The notes: a model not told the origin generated them from the letters alone. A stretch of 64,000 nt of DNA from Ursus arctos (GCF_023065955.2 NW_026623008.1:15034501-15098500); one strand, 5' to 3'. Shown: positions 44,727-54,890, counted from the first letter of the stretch. Translations and numbers: made by a program.

Positions 44727-47700
44727 CCCGCGGTTTTCAAATATTTTTTAATAGCAGACCTTTCTGTAAAAATCTTATCAGAAACCCCAATGTGGAAAAG
44801 TAACATATCAGTCCTTCAATGGTTTAATCTCACAGTTTGACAAAAAAATACCCCACTTTAAGACCTGTAAGCCTAGGACAGGGAGTAGAAGCAGCAGAGG
44901 CAAGAGCCAATGTGACTCAGGCATCTAAGTAACATTCTTCCTTCCGCATCTTCATCTTGCCCTGAAGAGCACACATCCATCTCTGTTGATGGTAGGGCTT
45001 AAGAGTAGAGAGACTGCTGGCTGCTTCATGAGCTATATAGAGTTCTAGTTGCTAGTTAACAACAGTATTTTGCTGGAGGCCTTGCTAACTTCTGAACAAG
45101 CAGAAACATGCACTGAATCAAATGTGCAGGCCTATTACGCTTTAAGGCTCAATGAGGTAAAGATAACCTACATGTCTTACAGTCTGTGGCTATGAACTAA
45201 TTAAAACAAGATACAGTATCATGGCATTTTAGATGACTCCACAGAGCCTCTTTACTGCATAGAGACCTTCCCCTAGCTACCTCCCACTCTCATATGCAGA
45301 CTTTATAAGAAGCAACGACGCATAGTAAAAAGGACATTCATGAGCTTTGGAGCCAGTCATACCACGGTCTGAACTGCGGACCACCACTTACTAGATGGAC
45401 AACCTTGGGAACATTACTTAACTTCTCTGCTCTTCAGTTTCCTCATCTGTAAAATAGAGACAGTACCTACCTCATTAGGATTATGAGAATTAAGTAAAAT
45501 CATGCATGTATAGTACCCAGAATAGAAGGCACTCAATAAATGAATACTATTGTTAATATTATGCAGATTTAGCTTTGGTCAAGAGACAAAAAAGAGGAAA
45601 AAAATGCTTTTGGCTTCAATCTATAAAACTGAAAATCAACAGAGAAAACAACAAAAAAAAAAAGAAAGAAAGAAAATTAAATACAAAAAATACCCTCAAT
45701 GGGCATATTGTTTTTAACATATGTTATACCCAAGACAAAATAGCTGAGGACAGAGGTCATTTTCTGGTTGCCACAGGCCTTTACCAAATTTAGTTCCTTC
45801 AAAGAACCCACTGCCCTGATTTTCTTAACCAAACTGGCTGCCCCAAAACAGTAACTAGACTCCCCAGAAGTGTCAGCAGCTCTGAGAGAAATTACACCCT
45901 GAAGTCTTTCCATATAAATAGAACACTGTGTATTCATAACAGACTGCAAAATTGTTCTAAGTCAGAACTATTTTGAACAAATTCAAACTCATTTATCTTT
46001 AATTATCTGAAAGGTAAGCAATTTCCATCCAAAGGGCTAGGCTTTTAATGGAAGCCTAAGAACTCCCTGAAAATGTAAGCAACAGTTTTCTGTGGAGAGG
46101 GTCTATAAGCTTTCATCAAAATGTCAAAGTTGTTTGTTACCCAGAAAAGGTTAAGAATCACTTTTAAGATGCTCAACAGAGCTTCTGAGAAGTTCACACT
46201 GGGAAGCTGGGGAGAGCATATCTCAAGGCAAGTACCTTGAAGTGCCAATTTCATAAACTATTCATATTGGATTATGTTATAAAAATTCTAAGCATATTCC
46301 TCCCTCACCAGTAGCACTTTTCACAGCAGAGTTTATCCTCTTTCATCCCTCACCATCCCTGCCACCCTCCATCATGTCCCATTCCTTGCCAGGCCTCATT
46401 CCCTGCCTCTTTGCAGTCAAAGGCTTCTGCCTAAAATGGCTTTATGGGCCTGCCATGCAATAATGATGCCTAGAGGCAGGTTCTAGTTTATATTTCAATT
46501 CATTACTGCCAACATTCCCCTTCATTTCTGATTTGTCACTTGAACACTAAGTACAAATGAAGGACACGGTCAGGTGAATCTCCTTTCAGTATTTTTATAA
46601 ATTTAAAATACTATATGAATTTATTAATTCAAACACAACTGTACCAATATATTTTGAAAAACTGGAGATTTAACCAAGCCATAGAAAAAGCAACTCCAGC
46701 TTTGCACTCCAGTCTCAAAGCTTCGTGTGTATCAACTTACCACATGATGACCACTTTCATCAAACAAATGCAAATTCCCACACCTCCTCAGAATAGAAAA
46801 GCAGAATTGCTCTGTTTCAATCCATTTTAACCAATTCCCCATTACCACCGATAATGCTTCATCATCGGTATGTTCTAATGATCCTATACCTCATTTACTA
46901 TACAAACTTTTAGATTTTACTAGTTGAAACCTTTCAGTGAGTAAAGCAGTAAGATAATAGAATTGTGAAATACATCAAGAATTTTAATTTCTTCTATAAC
47001 ATGAGACAAAGTAAAAACTTAAAGCCATATAAAAACCAACTACCCATATTATTACAAATAAGTGTAAGAATCATCTCCAATGGAAATTACACAATAAATT
47101 TATGCCCTTTAACAACTGTTGCAGTACTAGTAACTACTTCTGTGTTGCAACCAACTCAGAGCTTTTATAAGTCCTTCCTTTGTGAAATGCATTGAGAAAA
47201 AGCACACTTGAAACACTTAAGTCACAGCTCTTTATGTCCAAATAAAGCCAACAAATTCACCAAAGCACTGGTCCTCACTTATCACCTTGTACATCAAGAA
47301 CACACACTATGGGCTTCCTTTCAATGCTTACTTGCCAAAATAGCTCCAAAATACAGGTAATGAAGAATTTACTTCGTGACACAGTACATAAACTTATAGC
47401 CCTAACCAAGTATGGGCAATCAAAACCAAAAAAAAAAAAAAAAAAAAAAAGACTGAAATTAGAAAGGAATTCAAACTCACAAAGCATTAAGTGAAGATAT
47501 GTTTAAGAGATCCAGCAATGAACTCCGAGACCTTGAAGTAGGCAAATCAGCCAACCCTTTTTCCCCCAAAGTAAAGCGACTAGGGATACTTCTCAAAAGG
47601 AACCAGATTTTCCATGAGCAACACTAAGGTATCACTAGCATTCTCATCCGTGAAAAATTCTTAATTGAACAGAATCATGCAGGATAAAAACATTATGAAA

Positions 47701-48547
47701 TCAGTACACACATCACACTGGAATGGAATTTATCTTTACTCTGCGCCACACCGCCTGGATTGAATAACAGTATTTAAAGAACAGAGAAAATGACACTTGA
47801 CAGAAACCGAAAGGATGACCTGAAATGACTCTAGAAGGGAGATACCTTTCCCTTCTCAAAGTAATCGATACAGACAAGAATCAAACTACAGACTGTGAAA
47901 TCATCCGTGGACTTCATGGTAGTTATCTGCTCAAACACCCTACTCTGTCTGGAAGTCAAACACAAAATGACACAAATACAAAAACACAACACATCTAACA
48001 TCCAATGGTTATTTATTGATTTACACAAATACAACAGCGGGGGGAAGGGAAAGGTGCATGATGAAATGTTATTCTCAGGTAGGTAATACCTTTCTAAATC
48101 TCCGTGGAATTCATGAACTCAACGTTTTACCTTCACCGGCTAGTTCCTGACTAAAATACCTGGTCATCAAGTCTTTTCAATCAAAGCTGTCCAAAAATTC
48201 TACAATCGAGCAAATAACACGAAATTAGATTCATTCAATACTAGAACTCTCCTCCAGAAGCCCTGATCCCCTCTAGACATCAGGCCTAAGAAGAGGAAAT
48301 TAAAGCCTTTAAAAATATCCATCATAACACAAGCCTTCCAAGAAGTGAGACTTTTGGGGGTGATGGGTAATGTCAGTTAACTTCCTCTTCCTTTAAAAAG
48401 GTCAAAGACAGGGAAGCGTCCGGTGTAACATTTCCTCCTCAGATCGCGTTCCACCACAAACCACATCACAACTCCCCCCATCGCTAAACATTAGCCAGAG
48501 GGGGTGCTTTCTGTACATTTTCACCGTAGGTTTAAAATCCGACTTAC
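44727..48547. other. SINE-free non-coding stretch left of the promoter
   Basis: Mostly unique AT-rich DNA with one MIR (45,330-45,550), a short GAAA-rich patch (45,647-45,680) and a run of about 23 A (47,428-47,450). I recognise no exon. AAG|GTAAAA near 48,131 is another, weaker minus-strand donor. Confidence 0.55.
45330..45550 (-). repeat. MIR element
   Basis: GAGCTTTGGAGCCAGTCATA, AACTTCTCTGCTCTTCAGTT, TCATCTGTAAAATAGAGACA, ATTAGGATTATGAGAATTAA and GGCACTCAATAAATGAATAC: a nearly complete MIR in reverse orientation. Confidence 0.85.
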
Positions 48548-48600
48548 CTCAGAAACGAACTGAGCTTAGTTTGAAACAGGAAATTTACCAATAAAGTTTA

Positions 48601-49287
48601 TTATGTACTGATAATAACAATTAGGGAAGCCCACCAGGCCCCGCTGCAGGGGGAGAAGGGAGAGGAGGAGGAGGAGGAGGGTGTAGTCCTCACAACAATC
48701 AAGAGAAAAGCCTTCCCTGCAGGGCTGGTCCCAGGCACCAGCAAATTCGGCCTAATAAAGGGGGGCGGGGGGAGGCGGGGGGGGGGGGAAGCGAGAAGGG
48801 GGGAAGGGTCCCCCAGCTCTAAAAGGGAAGGGTTGCAGAGGCCAGGCCGAGCGGAGCTAGTTTTCACAGTACTGCAGAGGGTCCCAGGGTTCCCCGCAGG
48901 CCTGGTGCCGCCGGAGCACCCCGAAAGCCCCGGCCGAGCCGGCCGCGGGGGCTCGAGCAGCAGCCCCTTCCCCGGCTGGGCTGCGGTGGCCGGCAGGAGG
49001 GTCCCCGGGGAGCCACGGCCCCCCGGGTTGCGGCGAGGTGCCGAAGGGCCGGCAGGAAGGTGAAAAGGATACTGTTGGGGCGCCTGGGTCTGGAGGGCCC
49101 TGATGTTCGGGTGAGGAGGGGCCGCTGCCGCCGCCGCCGCCGCCGCCGCTGCCGCCGCCGCTGCTGCTGCCGCCGGGTGAGGAGGCGGTACCGCTGCTGC
49201 CGCCGCCGCCGCCGCTCCGGTGCCGGGTCCGGTTCCTGCTGCAGCCGCTGAGCCTGATTTCAGAGCCGGTTTCTGCGGTAAACTCAT
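48601..49287 (-). CDS. Candidate N-terminal coding frame, poly-Ala/Pro-rich
   Basis: The ATG at 49,287-49,285 lies in a good context (GCC before it), and the frame runs 228 codons to a TAA at 48,601. The predicted N-terminus begins MSLPQKPALKSG. It continues with two alanine runs, the second of 18 residues, broken by VPPPHP and followed by PPHPNIRALQTQAPQ and a proline-rich stretch. The first ~80 residues look like a real low-complexity N-terminus of a regulatory or RNA-binding protein. After about residue 85 the composition drifts, and the end (a serine run, then LIVIIST) looks non-coding, so a real protein probably leaves this frame at an internal splice site. I considered an alternative N-terminus of an eIF4G-type scaffold such as EIF4G3, but nothing visible proves it. 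It could also be an upstream frame inside an untranslated exon. Confidence 0.4.
   Translation of the reverse strand: MSLPQKPALKSGSAAAAGTGPGTGAAAAAAAAVPPPHPAAAAAAAAAAAAAAAAAAPPHPNIRALQTQAPQQYPFHLPAGPSAPRRNPGGRGSPGTLLPATAAQPGKGLLLEPPRPARPGLSGCSGGTRPAGNPGTLCSTVKTSSARPGLCNPSLLELGDPSPLLASPPPRLPPPPFIRPNLLVPGTSPAGKAFLLIVVRTTPSSSSSSPFSPCSGAWWASLIVIIST
48760..48790 (+). other. G-runs in the first exon, possible G-quadruplex
   Basis: Runs of G up to about 12 long inside the CpG island. For a minus-strand gene the G-rich strand is the template strand and the RNA would be C-rich. Confidence 0.5.
49122..49216 (-). repeat. GCC/GCA triplet tracts encoding poly-Ala
   Basis: Imperfect CCG/CTG triplets on the plus strand, read as GCG/GCA alanine codons on the minus strand. 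The larger tract gives 18 consecutive alanines and the smaller one 8. The interruptions (CTG among CCG) should make it more stable than a pure tract. Confidence 0.85.
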
Positions 49288-49460
49288 GGCAAAGCGAAGC
49301 CACCAACCCCCCCAGAGCGGGACCGGGCGCGCCGGGGTGCAGGGGCCGGGGGCAGCGGGGGGGCGGGATGGGGGCAGACCCAGGGAGGCGGCGGGAGCGG
49401 GGGGCTGGGGGGAGGCTGGGAGGAGGAGGAGGAGGAGGGGGCCGGGGCCGGTCACACACG

Positions 49461-49490
49461 CCCGCCGCCGCCGCCGCCGCCGCCGCCGGC
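49461..49490. repeat. CCG triplet repeat
   Basis: About nine uninterrupted CCG units followed by CAG units, upstream of the proposed minus-strand ATG. It would fall in the 5' untranslated region or promoter and is expected to vary in length. Confidence 0.85.
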
Positions 49491-49728
49491 AGCAGCAGCC
49501 GCCCCGCGGGCCAGCACCACCGGCTGCCGGTCTCCGTGACAACGCGACCCCAGGGGGGGGGCCGGACCCGGCGGGGGCAGGAGGCGGAGAGACCGGACCT
49601 TTCACGGCAATATCCTCATGGGCCGGCGGCGGGGGTCTTTATCCCCCTCCCCGGGGGAAGCGGCGCCCTTCTCGGTAGCGGGGCTCAGGCGATGCCGGCG
49701 GATTTTCTTCACTCAACGAGCAGAGCAT

Positions 49729-49741
49729 CCAACATGGCGCT
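49729..49741 (+). promoter_or_regulatory. YY1-like site
   Basis: The string CCAACATGGCGCTG matches the known YY1 core AANATGGCG. It lies centrally in the CpG island, between the proposed minus-strand exon and the plus-strand frame. YY1 sites of this kind usually sit within tens of bases of a transcription start. Confidence 0.5.
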
Positions 49742-50117
49742 GCGGCCGCCTCCAGCAGTCCGGCCGGACGGCCGCTCGGAAAACTTCGGGCCTTTTCGGA
49801 GCGGCTCGGGAGAACGAGAGTGGGAAGCGCCTTCGGCTCTTTCCGGAGACTGCGAGCGGTCGGGATTCTTCGGAGACGCTCGGGGGCGTCTTCGGCCGCC
49901 GTTCGGGCGATCTCTGGGGCTGACTCGCCTCCTCGGGAATGATCGGCGAGGGGGGCTTCCCAGGCTCGCTGCCGCGGGGGTGTGGGGTGGAGGCAGAGAC
50001 CAAAGGCGAGGTCTGGTCCGCCAGAGCCCTCCCCTGCCGCCCAGCCTGCAAGAACAATGGCAACGGCCCTGGAGCCTGCGGTTCGCAGAGCCCTGCCCGC
50101 AGGGCGGGAGGCGGTGA
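49734..50117 (+). other. Divergent open frame beginning at a YY1-type ATGGCG
   Basis: A plus-strand ATG at 49,734, in the context CCAACATGGCG, opens 127 codons to a TGA at 50,117. The product would be rich in Arg, Gly, Pro and Ser with no domain that I recognise. A frame of this length is expected by chance in GC-rich island DNA, where stop codons are rare. The ATG overlaps a YY1 motif in the orientation commonly found just downstream of a transcription start. A divergent, probably non-coding transcript is more likely than a protein. Confidence 0.2.
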
Positions 50118-50319
50118 GGCGAGAAACCTCGGTTACAGTGGAAGGAACCGCTTAACCAGAGTGAAACCGCTGGAAAGGAGCCCGCTGCGTGCATTTATTA
50201 GCATAATAAATAGCACTCGCCGGCCCCTAAGGCAGTTCTCGTCCGTTGTGTCGACACTTCACCCTCCTACACTCCGAGAGGTGACTAGAACGAGGAGCCT
50301 CACTTCCAGAGCACCCTGA

Positions 50320-50410
50320 AGCCCGGAGAGGAAAAGTGACTGGCCCAAGGTCACCCGGCCGGGAAGGGGCAGAGCCAAGCCTGGAGCCGAATTCCACCTT
50401 CCTCTGGAGG
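50320..50410 (+). repeat. MIR fragment
   Basis: GAGGAAAAGTGACTGGCCCA, AGGTCACCCGGCCGGGAAGG and GAGCCGAATTCCACC follow the MIR 3' half. Confidence 0.6.
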
Positions 50411-50709
50411 AACCTGGCCGATTTTCCAAGTTGCCTTGGGACCTGATGCGACCCTCATCTAATTAGCAGCCTAGACTGAGGGTTCTGTGGACGGATTTGT
50501 CCAAGGCCTGCCCCGTGACCGGAGCGCCCCTTGACCAGCAGCTCCCCAGTGTCCTATGCCGGGGTAACATTTGTCCTTTGCTCCCCACTGGGCTGACTGA
50601 GACCACCCAGCCCTTCCCCGCACACCCTACCCCGAGCAGGGGCCTTGCGCTTGGCACAGGTGATTGAGTGGAAAGGAATCGCAGGGATCTACGGAGCGAT
50701 CCCAGTAAG
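50411..50709. other. Unique sequence right of the CpG island
   Basis: GC-moderate; no exon recognised. CpG frequency falls quickly. Confidence 0.4.
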
Positions 50710-50925
50710 ACTGGTTACCAGGCACAGAGCACTTAATACGCATGATCTCATACAGTCCTGTGAAAGATGTAGTACCCATTTTACAAATGAAGAAACTGAG
50801 GCTCGGGAAGGTGCAATACCATCACACAACGGAAGCGCTGAGAAAATTGAGGCTCAAAGCAGGCAAGAGACTTTCCCCAAGTCACATAGAGAGTATAGTT
50901 GACAGAGTCGAAACTTGAATTTGGT
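50710..50925 (+). repeat. MIR element
   Basis: CACAGAGCACTTAATACGCA, CCCATTTTACAAATGAAGAA, ACTGAGGCTCGGGAAGGTGC and GAAACTTGAATTTGG in MIR order; an internal extra GAGGCTCAAAGCAGGCAAG suggests two overlapping 3' ends. Confidence 0.8.
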
Positions 50926-51344
50926 TAGGACTCCTGCTATACTGCTTCATATCGCTTTTTTTTTTTAATTCACATAAAGCTCTACATATAGTGGGTGTTT
51001 AATTCTTGACAGTCCCTGAGAGCTCCATATGCCTCATCCCCCATCTCCAGACTAGAAGACAGGAGTTACTTCATACTCTTTGGAGTCCCAAACCATTTGG
51101 GTTTATTATACCTGATGATTTAGGATTGGATCTTCTGCTCTTCTCCGGCATGACTGGCTCCAGGAAAAATTCCCAAGGGGTTCAGTTCCCCCAGATTCTC
51201 CTTCCTGGTGTTCTGAGATCTCAGACTTCCTTATCCCAGTCAAAACCTGTTCCCAGGAAAGAATCTGGCTTCTCATTTACACTAGAGTGATAACAGACTG
51301 ATAATTGCTTAATTGCTATTCTTTTCTAAGCCAGTTTCATTTTC
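50926..51344. other. Unique sequence
   Basis: Nothing recognised; the 94-codon frame at 51,006-51,290 has no similarity that I know. Confidence 0.4.
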
Positions 51345-51440
51345 TAACTTAATAATAGCTACAAGCATCAGGTGATTACTGTGGGCCTGATCTTTGCTAA
51401 GCACTTTGTGAGTATTATCTCTCTTAAAACGGAAAGACCT
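51345..51440 (+). repeat. MIR fragment
   Basis: AATAATAGCTACAAGCATCA and TTTGCTAAGCACTTTGTGAG resemble the MIR 5' part. Confidence 0.5.
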
Positions 51441-51569
51441 TGGGCAAAATAATGTAAAAGTCCCTGATAAGATTCTGCCCCCAGGCAATCAATGAGGGGA
51501 GGCTTACTGAGAGCAGTCAAAAGGGTAGACTGTTCTTTCATCCAAAAGCATGGCCCTGCTCAACACCCC

Positions 51570-51743
51570 TCTCACAGAGCAGCTAGCATTTATTAAACAT
51601 GTATAATGTGCCAGGATACAACTCTGCTAAACATTTTGCTTAGATTAACTCTTACTCCCTCAACAACTATACAAGGTGTTATTTTATCCTGTTGACAAAT
51701 GAAGAAACTGAGGCTCAAAGATGTAAGGAAGCAATCCATACAA
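51570..51743 (+). repeat. MIR element
   Basis: CTAGCATTTATTAAACATGT, ATAATGTGCCAGGATACAAC, AACAACTATACAAGGTGTTA and GAAGAAACTGAGGCTCAAAG in order, cut by the following short SINE. Confidence 0.8.
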
Positions 51744-51861
51744 AAAGATTTTTAGTGAGCTCCGTGCCCTAACACAGGACTTGAACTCACGACCCTGAGA
51801 TCAAGACCTGAGCTGAGATGTAGAGTCAGACGCTTAACCGACTGAGCCACCCACCTGCCCC
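51744..51861 (-). mobile_element. Short-form CAN-SINE
   Basis: First SINE to the right of the promoter. GGACTTGAACTCACGACCC through GAGCCACCCACCTGCCCC, with a little-decayed head. Confidence 0.85.
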
Positions 51862-52009
51862 TCAACCTGTGTAACTCTTAAGTGGAAAGGCTGGTGTACA
51901 ACCCGAGGCATCTGACTCGAGTCTGATATGCCGCGTTTCCCTCAACATAGCAACCTCCCCAGGTGTGGCCAGAGGCACCTTCAAAAAGCAAAGCTGGTTC
52001 TGTGAACTT

Positions 52010-52330
52010 ATCTGCTGAGAGCCCTCCAAGGTTCCCGCACTGTCTTCAGGACCCAGTCCAAGCTGAAGGTCCCTCCGGACCTGGGCTCTGCTTCCAGACC
52101 GCCACTCATGGGTAGAGCAGCAGCCAGCTTAGTCTGCCACAAACAAAGCCATTTTCCTTCTCCCCCAGGGGCTCGTCCACAGACTGCTCCTATGACCAGT
52201 AACTCCAAACCATCCTCGCCCGCCTGCAGTCCATGGGCTCATTCCTGCTCCTACTTCAAGAGTTAGCTCAGGCCTCACCTCTTCCAGGCATCTTTTTCTC
52301 ACTGCCCAGGCTGTGTGAGGCACCCTGCCT
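52010..52330 (+). repeat. L2-like fragment
   Basis: GAGAGCCCTCCAAGGTTCCC, AGTCCAAGCTGAAGGTCCCT and AGTTAGCTCAGGCCTCACCT follow L2 3' order. Confidence 0.6.
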
Positions 52331-52544
52331 CCAGGCTCCCAAGGGAGCGGATGCTTAGCTCTCAGGACACTTCTTGAGCAACTAAGTACAGCCATTGGAA
52401 TCACATTACCTGAGTCTGATTCTCAGCCCTGCCTTTTATTAGCTAGATGACCTTGAAGACATCACTTAACCTCTCTGAGCCTCAGTTTTCTCATCTGTAA
52501 AATAGATTCTACCTCCTATCATGAGAATAAGACAACAAATACAA

Positions 52545-52790
52545 GGGCGCCTAGGTGGCTCAGTTGGTTAAGTGTCTGACTCTTGATTTCAGCTCAGGTC
52601 ATGATCTCAGGGTCCTGGGATGAAATCCTTCCTCAAGACCCACATCAGCTCCACGCTCAGCAGGAAGTCTGCTTGTCCCTCTCCTTCTGCCCAGCCACCC
52701 CCCGCCACTGGAGCACGCGTGCGCTTTCACAAATAAATAAATAAAATCCTTTAAAAATTTTTTAAATAATAAATAATTTTAGAAAGAAAA
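52545..52790 (+). mobile_element. CAN-SINE inside a MIR
   Basis: GGGCGCCTAGGTGGCTCAG head. GACAACAAATACAA (52,531) and GACAGCGAATGCAA (52,981) look like its target duplication, now spanning a second SINE as well. Confidence 0.88.
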
Positions 52791-52793
52791 CAA

Positions 52794-52980
52794 GGGAAGC
52801 CTGGGTGGTTCAGTCAGTTAAGTGTCTCCCTTCGGCTCAGATCATGATCCCAGGGTCCTGAGATTGAGTCCCGCATTGGGCTCCTTGCTCAGCTGGGAGC
52901 CTGCTTCTCCTTCTGCCTGCCTCTCCCTCTGCTTGTACACTCTCTCTCTAAGGGGGAAAAAAGTTAGAAAAAAAAAAAAA
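52794..52980 (+). mobile_element. CAN-SINE in the tail of another SINE
   Basis: GGGAAGCCTGGGTGGTTCAG head; it lies between the A-rich tail of the preceding copy and that copy's right-hand target duplication. Confidence 0.9.
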
Positions 52981-53035
52981 GACAGCGAATGCAAAGCACT
53001 TAGCGCAGTCCCTGGCTCATAATAGTTGTCGTGTA

Positions 53036-53994
53036 TATTACTTAGGCATTTAAAATATCCCGAATTTCTAGCACTCAATAAATAGGACGTAAAACTTGCT
53101 GAAGGGCAGGATAGTTGTGAATTGTTAGAGGATTTCATGTTACCCTATAGTCCTGGGTACCCCAGAGCCCAGGCTGGGCCTCACTGTACAGAGAAAGGGA
53201 AGGACCAGACTATCCCAGGGCAGGCACCAATAGCTCACAAGGGGAGTGTTGTGCCTTTGACCTCTGCTATTCCCAGAGCCCACCACGCTGCCTCCAACAC
53301 AGACCTACACCCCCCTCCCCAGAATGAATATATCTCTCCATCTCGTCCAAAGAGCCAGCAGACAACTAAGACTTGGTTTATCCATCTCATGGCTGGGTGA
53401 TAGAGTTTTGCTTATTTGTTATCATATGGAGTCAGTGCTCTGTTTCTCTGAGTGAACTGGAGATTGGGCTCAGGAGGATCCCTTCATTTCTTATTTGACA
53501 ACTTGAAAATATTGTTGCAAGCTGGAGTTCTGTCTCCCCTTCATTTTTCCTCCTGGAGGGGACTGGCCTTTTAGCATAAAGACAAGCCATGATATGCCAA
53601 CAGAAGTCATCTTCAGTAGACACAGAGGGGTTTGTATATTATTTGCTGTTCCACTCAGCGTCATGCGAATATCCACCAAGGGTAGAGCTGGGCATGAACC
53701 TTTGTGACCCGAGACCTAGACCCTCGTCAGTTAAGACCTAGCGATGGTAGGTCAAGAAGGTTTAAAAACATGAAAAAAGAGGATTGAACACTGAGGAAGG
53801 AGACACTTCAGGGCATCCATCTAAAGCGGACAGGGGTGGAAGGAGAGAAGCCCCAGTGGGCAAAGTAAAGAAATTGTTTGCCCACAGTAAGCATGTTCGT
53901 AATCAGCCATGAAGGCTCTTCAGTGAAGAGCTGTGCCAAGCTGGCCTTTCCAGACATCACAGGGCCCAGGGGTAGGGTGCCACGTGAGAGTGGT
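53036..53994. other. Unique sequence
   Basis: No exon recognised. A perfect short palindrome (GCTCTTCA, G, TGAAGAGC) lies at 53,915-53,931. Confidence 0.4.
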
Positions 53995-54145
53995 GATTCC
54001 TTGCAAAGGTTTTAAACTTCAACCCAGATCTGGATTCTAACCTTACAGACCAGCTGTACTACCTTAAGCAAGTTTTCTAACTTCTCTGGGCCATTTGCAA
54101 AATGACCCAGGAGGTCTGCCTCTCACGGATTAAAGCAAGACTTAA
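53995..54145 (-). repeat. MIR fragment
   Basis: CAGATCTGGATTCTAACCTT, CTTAAGCAAGTTTTCTAACT and TCTCTGGGCCATTTGCAAAA in reverse MIR order. Confidence 0.7.
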
Positions 54146-54462
54146 AGCCCAGCCATAGAACATCACCAGGGCCTGGGGCCTAAGAAGCACCTTGACAAAG
54201 TTTAATTCCCGTCCGTTTCCCTCCAGGGCAGGAAGGGGGCAGCTTCTCTACTTTGCTGCGGTTCTCACTGGTCCTGGAACCAAGTTGTCCTGCCCCTTTG
54301 CCCGCGGTGTGGGGGATGGCTCTCCATCACTCAGCCACTCCTCTTGGAAGCGATCACAGCTCGCACCAGCCACTTGCGGCCGCAGATAGGGCAGCTTCAC
54401 CAGGATACAAGAAGGGGCAAAAACTGTTCTCACAGAATGGTTCATTAAGATGGTAAGCTTTA
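54146..54462. other. Unique sequence
   Basis: GC-moderate; no exon recognised. The overlapping frames on both strands (about 65 codons) mirror each other. Confidence 0.4.
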
Positions 54463-54668
54463 GGGGCGCCTGGGTGGCACAGCGGTTAAGCGTCTGCCTT
54501 CGGCTCAGGGCGTGATCCCGGTGTTATGGGATCGAGCCCCACATCAGGCTCCTCCGCTATGAGCCTGCTTCTTCCTCTCCCACTCCCCCTGCTTGTGTTC
54601 CCTCTCTCGCTGGCTGTCTCTGTCTCTGTCTCTGTCGAATAAATAAATAAAATCTTTAAAAAAAAAAA
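54463..54668 (+). mobile_element. Young CAN-SINE
   Basis: GGCACAGCGGTTAAGCG variant with a (TCTCTG) expansion. Perfect 13-bp duplication ATGGTAAGCTTTA at 54,450 and 54,669. Confidence 0.97.
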
Positions 54669-54739
54669 ATGGTAAGCTTTATGTTATTTGTACTTTACCA
54701 CGATTATTTTTTTTAAGTATTATCATAGAGTCTCGTCAG

Positions 54740-54890
54740 GACTGAAAATACCTTAAAGATAATATTACCCAGTGTTCTGGTTTTAGGAATAGAGCCCAGA
54801 GAGAGGAAGGATTTTTTTCAAGGTCACACAGCAAAGGAGCAGCAGAGCAGAGAACTGAAACTCCAGCCTCTCTTCACTGCTAGACCAAGG
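54740..54890 (+). repeat. MIR fragment
   Basis: AGAGCCCAGAGAGAGGAAGG, TCAAGGTCACACAGCAAAGG and AGAACTGAAACTCCAGCC follow the MIR 3' half. Confidence 0.7.

Larger units (their letters stand above)
48548..49700 (-). other. Candidate first exon of an unnamed gene
   Basis: On the minus strand the CpG island runs into the splice donor CTGAG|GTAAGT. The last exon base is 48,548 and the intron begins at 48,547; this is close to the consensus donor. The 5' boundary is only a guess from the extent of the island (about 49,600-49,750). The left 48 kb contains no comparable island and no convincing coding exon, which suits a very large first intron. The open frame inside this exon stops at 48,601, 53 bases before the donor. 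The exon may therefore be mostly 5' untranslated sequence, or a shorter form may use an inner donor; weaker candidates are near 48,689 (GTT|GTGAGG) and 48,631 (CTG|GTGGGC). I do not recognise the gene with certainty. Confidence 0.55.
48600..50130. promoter_or_regulatory. CpG island promoter
   Basis: The base composition changes abruptly here from AT-rich to strongly GC-rich with very frequent CG dinucleotides, the only such block in the window. It holds several CCG/GCC triplet tracts (about 49,122-49,175, 49,189-49,216 and 49,461-49,490), G-runs around 48,760-48,790, GC-box-like GGGGCGGG strings and a YY1-like ACATGGCGC at 49,733. No TATA box is apparent, as is usual for CpG-island promoters. 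A minus-strand exon ending at 48,548 fits transcription to the left; the sense-oriented ATGGCG element would equally fit a divergent transcript to the right. The island itself is clear; the start sites are inferred. Confidence 0.9.
52385..53035 (-). repeat. MIR element split by two SINEs
   Basis: TTACCTGAGTCTGATTCTCA, CTTAACCTCTCTGAGCCTCA and CTCATCTGTAAAATAGATTC are followed, after two SINEs, by GCAAAGCACTTAGCGCAGTC and CCTGGCTCATAATAG, completing the reverse MIR. Confidence 0.85.

Noticed and set aside
48857..49459. Second minus frame, Gly/Ser-rich, in the CpG island
   Set aside because: A shifted reading of the same GCC repeats that encode the alanine runs; its start has poorer context and it stops far from the donor.
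49368..50117. 249-codon plus frame in the CpG island
   Set aside because: The Arg/Gly-rich translation of GCC-repeat DNA before 49,734 is what GC-rich island sequence gives by chance; only the part after the ATGGCG start was kept, at low confidence.
54463..54668. Possible tRNA gene from the A/B-box-like SINE head
   Set aside because: The head is tRNA-derived but joined to the SINE body and A-tail; no mature tRNA fold or proper 3' end.
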